From Marsupella aquatica (Eukaryota; Marchantiophyta): a stretch of DNA of 64,000 bases. The notes beneath the pieces are model-generated. The model did no database searches, was not told where the DNA came from, and worked only from the letters and a program-made list of their open reading frames with translations. The stretch lies in contig OZ316897.1 of the NCBI GenBank assembly GCA_973895155.1, forward strand, positions 14,446,001-14,510,000, in the 5' to 3' direction. The number at the start of each line of letters is the position of its first letter. Within the stretch, counting starts at the first letter, position 1. Below, piece after piece: positions 1 through 11,273 of this stretch. The position numbers and the translations under genes are program-made.

Positions 1-1932
1 CGCCTCCGTTAGGTGCCGAGGGATCATTGTCAGGTATTGCGGCCGCTCCAGTTGAGGAAGACAAGACATGTCATCCGGTACTTCTGTTGCATCATGAACT
101 GCTGAACGGAGATATGTGGTTCACAGAAACTAACAGGAACGGACCCAGTCCTCTTCTACCTTTCCTTCTGGCTGATGACGGCTTCGATGTGTGGGTGGGA
201 CATGAACGTGCAACGTATTGGTCGCATGATCATGCACGCCTGGACAGCTCTGAGATAGTAAGCGTTACCCGAGGCGTTCCTAGTCCTTTAGTGCAACGAA
301 ATTGAGTTCACATTTTGTTTAGTGTCTCATTTTCACCGTTGTCAAACATTATTAAGCTAATAGTCATCGGTTCTAATGCCGTGTAGGAATACTGGGATTG
401 GACGTGGGATGAGTTTGTAGACCATGATCTGCCAATAATGCTGACCCACATAAACGCCAACACGAACAGGAAAGTCCATGTGGTCGGTGTTTCTCAGGTA
501 AAGCTTATTGCATACAGACAAGTTTATAGTCATATACATGATGTCATCAATGATGTGAAAGTGTTTCTCTCGATCCGACTGGTAGTGGCCGAGGGTGTCG
601 ATTACTGTTTCCCCTTTGTTTTTTTTTCTTCCCATATTTTCGGAGCAGAGGTAACAGAACTTAAACGGGAATTCTGCCTGCAGAGTGCTGCCGTCGCAGT
701 TGCTGCATCGACCCAGCAGGCAGTGGCCTCCCGAATGAAAAGTCTTGTATTAATTGGACCTTCCATATACCATGGCAGCGTGGGACTCCAACAATTACAA
801 ACCTTGGCGCAACTCTTTGCAAAATTCATTGACATGGTGACGCAAGTTCTTCAATTTTCACTCTTAATTCATTTTCTTTTTGCTACAGAATGAAGAGAAT
901 TGGACAAGCTTGCCGAAGTTTGAAGTTTGTGTTTCTAATTACCCGACTTGTGGACATTTCAGACACGACCGGATCCCTCATTGTTTTTAGGGCAGTTCAA
1001 CATCTCGAGGTTAGCTGACCCTACTCAGACTGCTCCATGCTCAGTTTCATGTTCCCCGTACGTTCACAATTTAGCGAAATTAGCATAGAATACCATCGAA
1101 TTGTGAACAAGTGTTGACTGAACTTTCTCCATGTATGTGCAGGAACTTTGGATCGCACAATTGGTCATTGGGAGGACCTGTCTCGCTCATAACAGGTTTT
1201 GGCTTCCGGATTCTTTCTGGATGATCTTGGTGAAAATATGTCGAGTTTAGCAGTCTATAATGATGTCAGTCAGGACATGCTTTGTGGCAGCATGAGTGCC
1301 GAAAATCATGAATATTAATATCTAGATGATTCCGATTATTAAAACTGGCTGACTGACTCTGGTTTTGGTATGTCACGACGTAGGACCAGATTGCTGCATC
1401 AGCAAGTCAGTGGCGCTATTCCACAATGGATGGGACGGTACAACGTCATACAAGAATTTTCAGCATTTCGAGCAAGGTCATATCAGCTCTGGGCTTAAAC
1501 GGTCAAATTGATCAAATGAGATGTCATTCAATTGCAAGCCAAGAATTTAAGCACCTCACTGAGTCGTAAGCTTCCCTTGATTGGCATATACTTAACAGCG
1601 CGTGTTGCTGTGCACTTCCGATTTCAGGTATCTTGAGAAACACGTTCCAGCGTTTTGATTACGTATCTGCTTCCCGCAATCTGGATGCCTACGGACAGAC
1701 TACTCCTCCAGCCTATTCACCTGCAAACATTCCCGTCGATATCCCAGTGCAGGTCATATTTGCAGGCAATGATTTCTTCTCGCCTCCAGAAGGTGTAGAG
1801 GAGCTTATCCTGGGGATGCAAAGGCTACCAACGAAGGTCTACTTACGTCTGTATGCTCACTTCGATCTGCTCTATAGCAGCAGACGCTATGAAGATGTGT
1901 ATTTGCCAATTCTCTCATTTCTCCGACAATAG
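1..1932 (+). CDS. Acid-lipase-like alpha/beta hydrolase, 5' end outside window
   Basis: Multi-exon gene of the plant triacylglycerol lipase / lysosomal acid lipase family (ester hydrolysis of neutral lipids, usually secreted or endomembrane). The reading frame is open to the left edge, so the start and signal peptide lie outside. Exons I can place: 1-257, 387-497, 684-836, 1384-1476 and 1628-1932, all with GT-AG borders and compatible phases among the first three and among the last two. Family landmarks: DGFDVWVG and YWSHDHA in exon 1, EYWDWTWDEF in exon 2, GPDCCIS in exon 4 of this list, and an end exon with AGNDFF (acid residue) and YAHFDLL (catalytic His). The nucleophile elbow reads G-V-S-Q-S across the exon 2/3 junction instead of the family's GHSQG, so the last Gly is lost. 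I cannot resolve a clean exon between 837 and 1383; a candidate at 892 reaches a stop. It may be a divergent gene or a young pseudogene. Confidence 0.72.
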
Positions 1933-2960
1933 CTCAAGCTACACGATCGATATCCTATTGGTAGATCAATCCATAAGTGTTTGACATCCTCTGCAGTCTG
2001 AAGTCAGGTAACCCAATGGAGCACATTGATAGATCGATCACGAACACATTAAAGAGACGTCTGCTCACAACTATATGATTCAAGATATGTGAGAATCTTC
2101 CTCGTAAAGTAAATCTAGACTAACCCCAACATGGAGCGTGTGTTCATCGGAATCGATCACAGAAAGACAGTTACACTCGACAGAAGCGGATACTCCATTC
2201 ATTGATAATGGAATCAATCCTTCTGGCGTCATAACAGTACACATATACTAGTTAGGACTATTTTGTGAGGGACCGTTAGACGTGCATCCTGAACAGCAGA
2301 TACATCTTCTTCAAATTACGTAGCTTATCTTCACGCGCATTCATTGTTATGACCCTTTTAGTTTAACTTGTACGTACGTAAAAGTAAGCTGGGTTATTTC
2401 AACTATACTTTTGCCATCCTGGACAGCAGATCTCTCGTAATTCAGATGACAATGAGAATATGTACTGTAGTAGCTCAATTTGAGTTTCTGCGTTTCTCAT
2501 ATTTTCATACTAGCTCGTCATTCATTCGTTTGGATATTTGATTCGGTTACCAGCGAAAATGTCTTCTGTAACGTTATCGATCACGGTTCCCAGACCTGGC
2601 TATCGTTCTCAATTACGCTATTGAGAATGCAGGCTCGCTTTGTGCAAACTTGCTCTAAATAAGGGGCACCTGTCCCAAGGATTAATTCTAGTCGCAGATC
2701 CAGCGAAATAAGTAAACATGTTAAACCCGCCGAGGAAGGCACTCGTTCATTTTGGAGGTTCTTCAGATCTTATTCTACAACTCTATCAAGTCATGTTTGT
2801 TCTGGTAAATATTAGTTTGTTGGGGTCACTTAACTAGTTCGTAGTAGATCTAAGGGACCAAGTTGCTAAATAAATCTGAGTTCCGACCAAGACTGATGTG
2901 CAGGCTGTGTGATGTTCAACATTCATGCAAGGTAGATGCCTGGTCAACCTGGTAGTTACT
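1933..2960. other. Intergenic, no feature seen
   Basis: AT-rich sequence downstream of the lipase-like gene. Both strands hold only short open frames without family features. Confidence 0.5.
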
Positions 2961-3044
2961 TGCCTTGGTGTCCTGACATTTTCACCCATCGAGGAATTCA
3001 TGTGCCTTGGTGTCCTGACATTTTCACCTATCGAGGAATTCATG
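2961..3044. repeat. 42-bp tandem duplication
   Basis: Two near-identical 42-bp copies, starting TGCCTTGGTG at 2961 and 3003, differing at one base or so. No coding sense is evident. Confidence 0.85.
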
Positions 3045-4560
3045 CCGATTGAAGGTGTATATATGGTGTACCAAACAATGTCGCCGTTAACGTTTTTGCA
3101 AAACAAGAAAAGTGTGTAAATATAATATGCATCTTTTTGGTGCAGTACATAGCAAAAACCAAACACTCTCCAATTTTCATGAAAGGGGGTTTTCTTTTCA
3201 ATGTCTGTCGCAAGTACTTGAGCAAACTATTCTACTCGTTGAGTGCTTAACGGAGAAAAAACATTAGGGGCATAATCAGGAGAAGAAGAGAGATATCGAA
3301 ATAATTCCGAAATTCCAGATTCCGAAGGACATAGTATTTGCAAAGTATGATCAGGAGTATCAAAACGAGGTAAAGTGCACACGGAAGTACGTGAAGAGAA
3401 TACACGTGAGGAACTCAATGCTGTGAGAATTGGAGACAGAAAATAGTAAACATCTAGTCCATGAGTTCCAGTGAATAAGCTTCGAATCCTCTATTGAATA
3501 TTGAACTCTGAGTACCCCGAGAATCAAACCAGACATAAGTACTTCAACCAAGAGCATTGCTCGCCCGGGGAGAAAAGCTAGTTTGAATTCTTAACAGGAT
3601 AAACATGAGGATCGAGCATCCACTAGACAGGAGCGGGGAGAGCAGAGTTCAACACGTGTTGAGTCCCCGCTGTCAAAACACCCCGCGTCCTTTTACATGT
3701 AAGGACAGTAAACGGTGCAGGAAAATTCACAAAACTACAGAAAGAACGTCGAGACAAAGAACAGTAAAGGGAGAAAATCCCTTTCACACAAAGCTTTGAA
3801 GAAAAAGTACTCTGCGATTAATTATGGGCTTTGACATTTACAGTTCCAAGCAGTTGAAAACCTGCAATCTTGACGGCCCGAATTGTAAGACGAAATAATG
3901 CAGTTTAATTGCACTGAATGCACTGATCGGATTGTAGATCAGCAAAATGTAACCAACTACTTCTCGAGGTGTACAAAAAAAAATTGTTGTCTTTCGCTGT
4001 CTCTCGGGGAATGAAATTGCCAATGATTAGTATGTAACAGCGGCTCCCTCAAATTCGTTTTGTGAGTCAACCATTGGTGCAGAAGGAATGCCAGTTCCCA
4101 CGAGAAAGGCCGCAAAGAGAAGAAACAAAGATGCTGTGAAAGTGATCGCAACCAGAAAATCATTTAGGAATATTTCAGACTTCTCGGAAAATGGCAGACG
4201 GGAGCGTTGTAGAACTGAGAATGAACAACGAGCGAAAGGAAGTTGAGACTACGTGAAACTTACAGCAATTCTTAAGTATTTTGACCACCTGTATCTCTCT
4301 CTAAGGATCCCTATGAAGTTTAGCAGCCAGGCCAGCGATTGAAAAGGAGAGAGCGAGAGTTGCTCTGCATGAGTGCTCTCATCGCAAATCATTCCCCAAG
4401 CTGTCCAAGAAAATAAAATCAAAGCCGCAGCACCTGAGTCATTCAGGGTCGCGCGTCCAGTAATGAAGGTCAAGTTCCATGTTTTCTGGCACCTAACTTT
4501 CTATTTCTAGTTATGAGTATTTTCCCAACTTTTAACTAGGCCAACCACTTGGGTCGTGGG
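3045..4560. other. Intergenic, no feature seen
   Basis: Only short overlapping open frames on both strands. I recognise no domain, RNA gene or mobile element. Confidence 0.45.
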
Positions 4561-4564
4561 AACC

Positions 4565-4703
4565 AAGCGCCTGGTTTTCTTTTCATTTAACAACATTATC
4601 ATTTAGCAATCTTTACTCATAGAGCACAAATGGAAGCGCCTGGTTTTCTTTTCAATTAACGACATTATCATTTAACAATCTTTACTCACAGAGCACAAAT
4701 GGA
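4565..4703. repeat. 69-bp tandem duplication
   Basis: Two copies of about 69 bp (GCGCCTGGTTTTC at 4567 and again at 4636), each ending in GAGCACAAATGGAAG, with a few substitutions between them. Confidence 0.85.
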
Positions 4704-5798
4704 AGCTAGAGTTTGGGTTTAGGCTTCTAGAGTGAAGCCTCTACTAAGGGACTCTAGTGCCCTGGCCACCAAAGTGACTCTAGTGCCCCACCAGAATGTA
4801 TGTGCATACAAAAAGAGTAGATGCATAGAGAGAATAATATGGCCTACAAATTCAAGTGCATGAAAGAATGATGTATGTTAAAATGATTACATGTACCATG
4901 GATTCTAATATAAAAGCTCAGTCACAGGGACTCCACACTGACTTAGTAAAGACAAAACTGATTTATTTTATTAATATTGTAGTTTAATTTTTTTTGAAGA
5001 AAGGCGGCGGGGCGCTAATTGAAATTCAAAGACATCGTGGCAAAAACTAGTGGCACGGGAGAACAACAAGCCCAGTGGGCAACCCACACACCGCAAACCC
5101 CCGAAGGGCCAGCTAGAGCAACAGTCACCAACACGCCAAAGCGGGGAGAAAGAGCTAACTAACTACTCTTGGTCCAAGAGTGGATCAAGATCAACCAGCA
5201 GTTCATAGCTAGGCATAGTGTGAATCCACATGCTTAGCCTTGAGGTGATCAGATTTGTGGCCCATTTGCCCCAAAATTGGTGGTATCTATCATCAATGAT
5301 CGGGAGAAACTCATTCAAATGAGGGTAGTGGTCAATCCTACCAGTTCTATGATTCTCAAGGTAAAGGATACTATGGGGGATACTACTCTGAATTATGCTA
5401 TACTCATTGCTAAACTCAAACATCAGAAATGATTCCGTACGTGGGGGGTGTGATTTCTCATCGCAGATTTGTCAGTCATCATACTATATAGAGAGCTTTG
5501 TTAAAGTTTTGTATAAGCGCCAAGCCTTCGTAGCACTTCTGGTATGATTAAGAGTGGCATACACAGTCACAATAGTACCATATAAAATGAGTTGAAAGGG
5601 AAACTAGGTGGCATTGGCATGGTCAGTGCACTGGCGTCTCTAATCTCCTGACCAGCTAGATGTTGCTTACCATCTGGTGGATGAGAAGGAGAAAGCTGGG
5701 GTTTCTCTGTTGTTATCGGATAGTAGTGTGCCTCTTGCCGAAGAAAGAGGAGCCAATGGCATTGGGTAGCCCAGTTCTCTAGTTGGCAAAATGTTCAC
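4704..5798. other. Repeat-like intergenic stretch, origin unclear
   Basis: An AT-rich part (4930-5000) is followed by a GC-rich, A-led segment at 5000-5160. Its composition resembles ends of plant retroelements, but no termini or duplications are visible. A minus-strand frame of 86 codons at 5163-5423 has no recognisable domain. Nothing else is supported. Confidence 0.3.
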
Positions 5799-5806
5799 AC
5801 TGATTC

Positions 5807-6108
5807 CTCGAGGGTCTCACTATATGGATGCTTCCCCATCACCTTCAACGTTTTTAGGCCTTGGACCCCCTAAAATGTAAGGGAAATTTTTTTAATTTTT
5901 CAACCCCTATAAATTTGGAATATTCCAAGAATATTCCAAAATTTTGGCTATAAGGATCCTAATGTTAATATGATAAGTCTCAAAATTGGATTTAAAAGAC
6001 CTTATTGTTCTTCTTAGAAGATTCTTAAGTATTCCTATTGAACCCATAAAATGACCCTATACTTCGTCGTACGTGATATACCATTCTGGTGGAATTGAAA
6101 CCCCCAAG
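5807..6108 (+). mobile_element. hAT-type MITE copy A
   Basis: A 302-bp non-coding element. It begins CTCGAGGGTCTCAC and ends GAAACCCCCAAG, imperfect versions of the family's 14-bp terminal inverted repeat CTCGGGGGTTTCAC. The flanks are 8-bp target duplications, ACTGATTC at 5799 and ATTGATTC at 6109, one base apart. An 8-bp duplication with short inverted ends fits the hAT superfamily. The interior shares several phrases with the other copies: a stretch ending TAGGCCTTGGACCCCC, then AACCCCTATAAA, then ATGACCCTAT. Confidence 0.85.
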
Positions 6109-6180
6109 ATTGATTCCATCAAATTCTCAATCTGGGGCATTCAAAAACATGTGTTTGAAGACTCAATGTGACCCTGACAT

Positions 6181-6436
6181 CTTGGAGGTTTCACTTTCAC
6201 AAAAATGGCACATCACGTGCGATGAAAGATAGGGTCAATTTATTGGTTTGAAGGGAAAACTTAAGAATTTTTGCAGAAGAACAATAGGGTCTTTCTAACA
6301 AAATTTTGAGAATATTCCAAGAATATTCCAAATTTATAGGGGTTGAAAATTAATTTGTTGTCTTACATTTTAGGGGGTCCAAGGCCTAAAAATGTCGCAG
6401 GCGATGGGAAGACATCCATATAGTGAGGACCCCGAG
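6181..6436 (-). mobile_element. hAT-type MITE copy B, inverted
   Basis: A second 256-bp copy in the opposite orientation, 72 bp after copy A. Ends: CTTGGAGGTTTCAC at the left and GTGAGGACCCCGAG at the right. Target duplications CCTGACAT (6173) and CCTAACAT (6437) differ at one base, so this was an independent insertion. Together A and B form a large imperfect palindrome. Confidence 0.85.
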
Positions 6437-6743
6437 CCTAACATGCAAAATGTGCATCCCATCACCAACATCCCACTTAAGAGCACAATGGTTGGAAAAA
6501 TAACCCGCATCATTGAGAACCTTCCAAAAATCCAGTTTCACACTTGCGGAGGACCACCCGCTCCAAACATGAATCCACCGTCGTCTCCAGATCTGTTGAG
6601 TGACAGGAGAGAACCATCTACGATTAAGTTTCTGTGTCGGTGTGTTGTGAAGCTGCATCTGTCATCAAGGCCCGGGTTTTAGTCAGGAGATCCCAACCTT
6701 TCTTTCTCCTTGAGTCCACCTCCATGTCCACCTGCATTGGCGA

Positions 6744-6889
6744 GCCTCCTTAACCTAAATTAATGCCTAACTGCTAGACCTGATTAATAACAAGGAGCAA
6801 CGGCATACCGGTGGGGTGGCAATTAGCATGATGAATGGGAGAACCCAAAGACAGAATACGTATGTATTGCCAGTCCAGAACTTTCAACA
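6744..6889 (-). repeat. Copia 3' LTR remnant
   Basis: About 146 bp matching the terminal part of the right LTR, sharing CCTGATTAAT, CATACCGGTGGGGTGG and GAACTTTCAACA. The remaining half of the LTR is absent to the left. On the minus strand it starts TGTTGAAAG directly after the polypurine tract. Confidence 0.82.
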
Positions 6890-6900
6890 CCCCCTCTTGA
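6890..6900 (-). other. Polypurine tract of copia element
   Basis: Minus strand reads TCAAGAGGGGG immediately before TGTTGAAAG, the start of the 3' LTR. This is the normal place for plus-strand DNA priming. Confidence 0.75.
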
Positions 6901-7559
6901 CCGCATCTCGCTAACAAGAACAAGGATAGATGATGAGTGGGCAATAAAGCACGAGAGTGACAGACAAGGAGTCAATGAAGAACATAAGGAGTCATGGCGC
7001 AGAGAGAGGTCTCATTGCGTGACTTAGGGTTCCATTTTCTGCTAGGAATGTTGACTGAGCTTCATAGCCGCCTTCGTGCGATTTGTGCAAGAATCCTTTC
7101 AATGTGGTCAAGTTGAGGCAGACACGGTGGGGACGGTGGTTCCCAAGGAGCCGGTTAGAGACATAGGTCTGGCAGGTACAGTGGATGAATCGTTCATAGA
7201 TTCCACAAGAGCTCTTGATCCGCCAGGACGTCGTGTAGTAGAGAGTGTAGTGTGAGTCTAGATGAGACGAAAGCAAGTCTTCATCCCCCAGTGAACGGTT
7301 ATCCATGTGGAACAGATCATTCAGATCACCTCGGTGGAGCCTCCTTGCCGATATTATGCAGTTGCAAGAGGCCGACGTCCGGGGATATATACCTCTTGGG
7401 AGGAGACCAAGCCATCGGTTAGTGGCTACCGGGAGTGGCTAGCTATCGGGGAAATAAGTTTAAGTCCTTCAAAACTAGACAAGAAGCGAAGATCTATAGG
7501 GAGCGGAATGGTGTAAGACCAGTTTAACTAGGAGGACAAGAACATTGTCCAATAGGAAG
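6901..7559. other. Copia 3' non-coding region
   Basis: Lies between the RNase H remnant and the polypurine tract. A minus-strand frame at 6992-7306 and a plus-strand frame at 7307-7516 show no domain. I treat this as the 3' untranslated part of the element or unrelated filler. Confidence 0.35.
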
Positions 7560-8330
7560 TGATGTACAGTCACTCTTTTGTGCAGGAAAGTCTTGGCTAA
7601 ATATGAGATAATGACCTCATGCCAAATTGATCTCTGTTTCTGATCAATTTTGACCTTGGAAGTGCTTTAGTAAAAATGTTGGCAACTTGCTCTTCAGATT
7701 TCACATGCTGCATTGAGACTTCTCCCTCCAATCGGGCCTCCAATATTTTGCTTCCTAATTAATGATCAGACTGGTGATGGATCTCGAGATGTTTGGTCCA
7801 GGCACGTGAAACACTAGGTTTTTTTCTAGCTAGTCCTGTATTGTGGGGGTGGAAGAGTCCACATGGTCAACATATATGTCTAAGCTCTTGCGCGCTTGAT
7901 GTTGCTTGGAACAATCTGGTTTTTTTGTAGCTCTTCTACTAGTCTTTTAAGATAAACACCTTCTTGAGCTCCATCGGACAGGGCTCTGTATTCAGCCTAT
8001 GTAGTCGATCTTGACACCGTGGGCTGTCGCTTGCTGCTCCAAGCAATGAGACCCATGGTAAGCTTGTGGACGTACCCTCCGGTGGACCTTTGTGTGTCTG
8101 GACATGAGTTTCCCCAATCAGTTTGTGTAACCCTCAATTTCAAGCGGCCCCTCCTTTTCATAGAACACACCGTAGTCGATGGATCCTTTGATGTACCTAA
8201 CAATGTGCATTGCTGCATGAAAGTGAGCTCATGAACCTGCTGACCAGTCCGACAAAGAATGAGATGTCCGATCGGGTGTTGGTGAGGTATATGAGTTTTA
8301 ATTTCCTACTAGTTTGCAATAGGTTGTGAT
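7560..8330 (-). pseudogene. Copia RNase H remnant
   Basis: Minus-strand translation gives the diagnostic copia RNase H phrases in order: RSDISFFVGLVSRFMS, DTQRSTGGYVHKL, AWSSKRQPTVSRSTT, then KHLEIHH and EEQVANIFTKALPRSKL. In intact elements this domain degrades the RNA of the RNA/DNA hybrid. Here stop codons and frame changes break it into pieces of at most about 70 codons. Confidence 0.85.
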
Positions 8331-8559
8331 GTCCATATCATTTTGGAGTGTTGGTTTTGGCATCGTGATCTGGACAACTCCAGTCCTTCACGTAGAGGCG
8401 TGGTAGGAGGTTGACAATTCCGTCCCGTATTCATAGAGTTTTTTGATGAAGTAGAATGCCATTTGGAGTCTGGTGGAAGTCAACCCCAAGGTAGCATTTG
8501 GCCGTGCCGAGATCCTTCATTTTGTATTTGGCTTGTAGCTGCAACTTGAGTCATGCAAT

Positions 8560-8848
8560 CTCGAGGGTCTCACTATATGGGACCTCCCCATCACCTGCGA
8601 CGTTTTTAGGCCTTGGACCCCCTAAAATGTAAGAATTTATTTTTATTTTTTAACCCCTATAAAGTTGGAATATTCTAAAACTTGGATTAAAAAGACCCTA
8701 ATGTTCTTATAAGTCTCAAAATTGAATTTAAAAGACCCTATCAATTGTTCTCTTACAAAAATTCTTAAGTCTTCCCTTAGAACCAATAAAATGACCCTAT
8801 CCTTCGTCGCACGTGATATGTCATTTTTGTGGAAGTGAAACCCCCGAG
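8560..8848 (+). mobile_element. hAT-type MITE copy C (first of a tandem dimer)
   Basis: Runs from CTCGAGGGTCTCAC to GTGAAACCCCCGAG, 289 bp. The left target duplication CATGCAAT lies at 8552-8559. The right end abuts copy D directly, with no duplication between them. It sits inside the copia reverse transcriptase. Confidence 0.85.
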
Positions 8849-9153
8849 CTCGGGGGTCACACTATATGGGGACCTCCCCATCACCTGCGACGTTTTTAGG
8901 CCTCGAACCCCCTAAAATGTAAGAAAAAATAATTATTTTTCAACCCCTATAAAGTTGTAATATTCTTGGAATATTCCAAAAATTGGATTAAAAAGACCCT
9001 AATGTTCTTATAAGTCTCAAAATTGAATTTAAAAGATCCTATTGTTCTTCTACAAAAATTCTTAAGTTTTCCCTTAGAACCAATAAAATGACCCTATCCT
9101 TTGTCGCACGTGATATGCCATTTTTGTGGAAGTGAAACCCCTGAGCCCCCGAG
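8849..9153 (+). mobile_element. hAT-type MITE copy D (second of a tandem dimer)
   Basis: Starts CTCGGGGGTCACAC at the exact end of copy C and ends GTGAAACCCCTGAG plus an extra CCCCCGAG. The right flank CATACAAT (9154-9161) pairs with CATGCAAT left of copy C, so C and D share one 8-bp target duplication. They therefore look like one insertion event. Confidence 0.83.
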
Positions 9154-9159
9154 CATACA

Positions 9160-10070
9160 ATTAGTTGATGCCCACTCCCGATGATTAGTAGATCATCAAC
9201 AAACAGGAGAACTAAATTGCCATCTTGTTGTCCTATACTTTGAAGTAGAGGTTGGGGTCAAGAGAGCTTCTCTGGCACTCCATCGATCTGAGGTAGGCCC
9301 TGGGCCCTCACTCCGAGTAGAAGAAGTGAACCCCCTGCAATCAGGACCCCTTCCCTCTTACCCCTTCAGTGCTATTTCCATTTTTCTATAAAAAGTTCCC
9401 TTGTTATTGGTAATAATTATAAAATTTATTAGTTTCAAATGAATAAAATCCACCCAAGTTTGAGCATTCACACGTCCTCCCATATTAGTTAACACTAAGC
9501 GCAGGGGAGGTGGACATCCACTTCTTCATACCATGCTCTTGGACTTTGTTTGAGCTTGACTGTAGATAGGTCTATCTACGTAGTTTGCATACGAGTTGCT
9601 CTTGACCAGGTATTAGAAAACTGGCCGGGTGGCTGTTTCATGAATATCAACTCTCTCAGAGCGCTGTTTAGAAATGCTGTCACCACATCCATGTGTAGTA
9701 GGGGCCATCCCATTGCAGCTGCAAGAGAAACTTACAATAAGTCTGACAATAGACCAACGAACAACTGGAGCAAAGGTTTCATCATAGCCGAGTCCCTCCC
9801 TTTGTTCATTGCCTCTTGCAACCACTCGAGCTTTGAATTTGACTTTGCCAACATGATCCATCTTCTCCCTTAGGACCCATCTGGCAGATAAGGCTTTTTC
9901 CCTCGGAGGAAGATTGACAAGATCCCACATACCCCCGCACATACCATTCTTGTCATGAGCATGAAGTTTGTGCTACATAGCTTTGACCCATTGCGGATCA
10001 CAAAGAGCTTCCTTGAGCTGTATATCGTTGGAAGAATCGGCCATGAGAGTAAGTAGAAGTTCATCAACAC
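9160..10070 (-). pseudogene. Copia reverse transcriptase remnant
   Basis: Minus-strand pieces in copia RT order: MWDLVNLPPREKALSARWVL, then VVARGNEQREGLGYDETFAP (9613-9942), then TAFLNSALRELIFMKQPPG and KQSPRAWYEEVD in another frame. The catalytic box LFVDDLLIIGSGHQLI follows near 9160-9220 and carries the two aspartates. The frame then jumps the MITE dimer and resumes with KMKDLGTAKCYLGVD near 8480. Frameshifts, stops and an AT-rich insert at about 9300-9470 make it inactive. Confidence 0.87.
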
Positions 10071-10369
10071 CGGCAGTCAAAGAACATGAAAATCTCCATG
10101 GAAATCATTATACTTAGCTGGAAACAATGTAAGCTGGCCTGATGGGGGCCAGGTACGTACAATGTTTTGATGGCGAGCTTGGCAAGTTGGTGCAAGAGGA
10201 GAGTCCAAAGTCAGATCTGGTGGCAGGTCAGACGAAGGTGCTGGAGAATCAGATAGTTCTTTTGTTATTGCGATCGGAGGATCCTGACCGGTAAAGATGG
10301 ATGTCAAAGAAGGATTGTCAGCAGCATGTGCAGGCCCGACATCATCAAAGGAGAAGAGGTCATTTAGAC

Positions 10370-10803
10370 TTTCCTTGTCAGTAGGTGATGTAGGAGAAAA
10401 ATCTCCTAGAGTGGACTCATCAAAGATGACGTCCCTTGATAGAAGAATTTTTTGGGTATTGGGATCAAAGCAGCGATAGGCTTTGCTCTAAGCGTCGTAT
10501 CCAACTAGCATGCATTTAATGGACTTGATGTCAAGCTTATGTCGTGATGTAGCAGGGATGTGAACATGAGCAGTGCTACCGATGATCTACAAATTAAGAT
10601 GGCCTACCTGAGGTTTACTGTTGGTCTTACACTCAAATGGGGTGGATAGGTTGAGTGCACGAATACATCTGTTAATATAGTTGGCAGTATTAATCAGTTC
10701 CTCCCATAGAAATGCGGGAGCACTAGACCTGAAAGACAATGATCTGACAGTGTCAAGTAGCATTCAATTCTTCCTCTCGGCTACCCCGTTTTGATGCGGA
10801 GCC
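10370..10803 (-). pseudogene. Copia integrase C-terminal remnant
   Basis: Minus strand shows KAPHQNGVAERKN, then MLLDTVRSLSF, then KSIKCMLVGYDA and DVIFDESTLGDF. These are standard landmarks at the end of copia integrase and the linker to RT. In-frame stops follow AERKN and GYDA. The catalytic D,D-35-E part upstream is absent; the sequence is cut by a MITE at 10807. Confidence 0.85.
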
Positions 10804-10806
10804 TTG

Positions 10807-11078
10807 CTCGGGGGTTTCACTTTCACAAAAATGACACATCACGTGCAACAATGGATATGACTGTTTTACTGATTCAAAGGAAAAACTTGAGAATTTTCTC
10901 AGAAGAACAATATGGTCTTTTAAATACAAATTTGAGACTTATAATAACATTAGAGTATTTATAACAAAAGTTTTGGAATATTCTTTACAAGGGTTAAGAA
11001 AAATATTATATTTTTCTTATATGTAAGTGGGTCCAAGGCCTAAAAACATCGCACATCCACAGCCCGGGGGAGCCCGGG
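10807..11078 (-). mobile_element. hAT-type MITE copy E
   Basis: Begins with the best terminal repeat of the family, CTCGGGGGTTTCAC, and runs in reverse orientation to the CCAAGGCCTAAAAAC phrase near 11033. The right terminus is degraded (GCCCGGGGGAGCCCGGGG), so the end is approximate. The possible target duplication GAGCCTTG / GAGCCCGG matches at 6 of 8 bases. It interrupts the copia integrase. Confidence 0.7.
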
Positions 11079-11257
11079 GCAGTAGCTCCCCCTCTTCTAT
11101 TGACAGTGGATCAACTACATACCAAAGTCCTTTCTGCTCAATGTGGAAGGCCCACATAATGTAGTTCAGGGCTCCAAACTAACTTTCACTATCACAGAAC
11201 GAAATCTTGGTAGCGTCAGAAAAGACATGATGAATTTCTAAAGAGTCTCAGAAATCT

Positions 11258-11273
11258 GGTAGCTCTGATATCA
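11258..11273 (-). other. Copia primer binding site
   Basis: Minus strand reads TGATATCAGAGCTACC directly next to the LTR end. This is one base off the common plant copia site TGGTATCAGAGC, complementary to initiator methionine tRNA. Confidence 0.85.
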
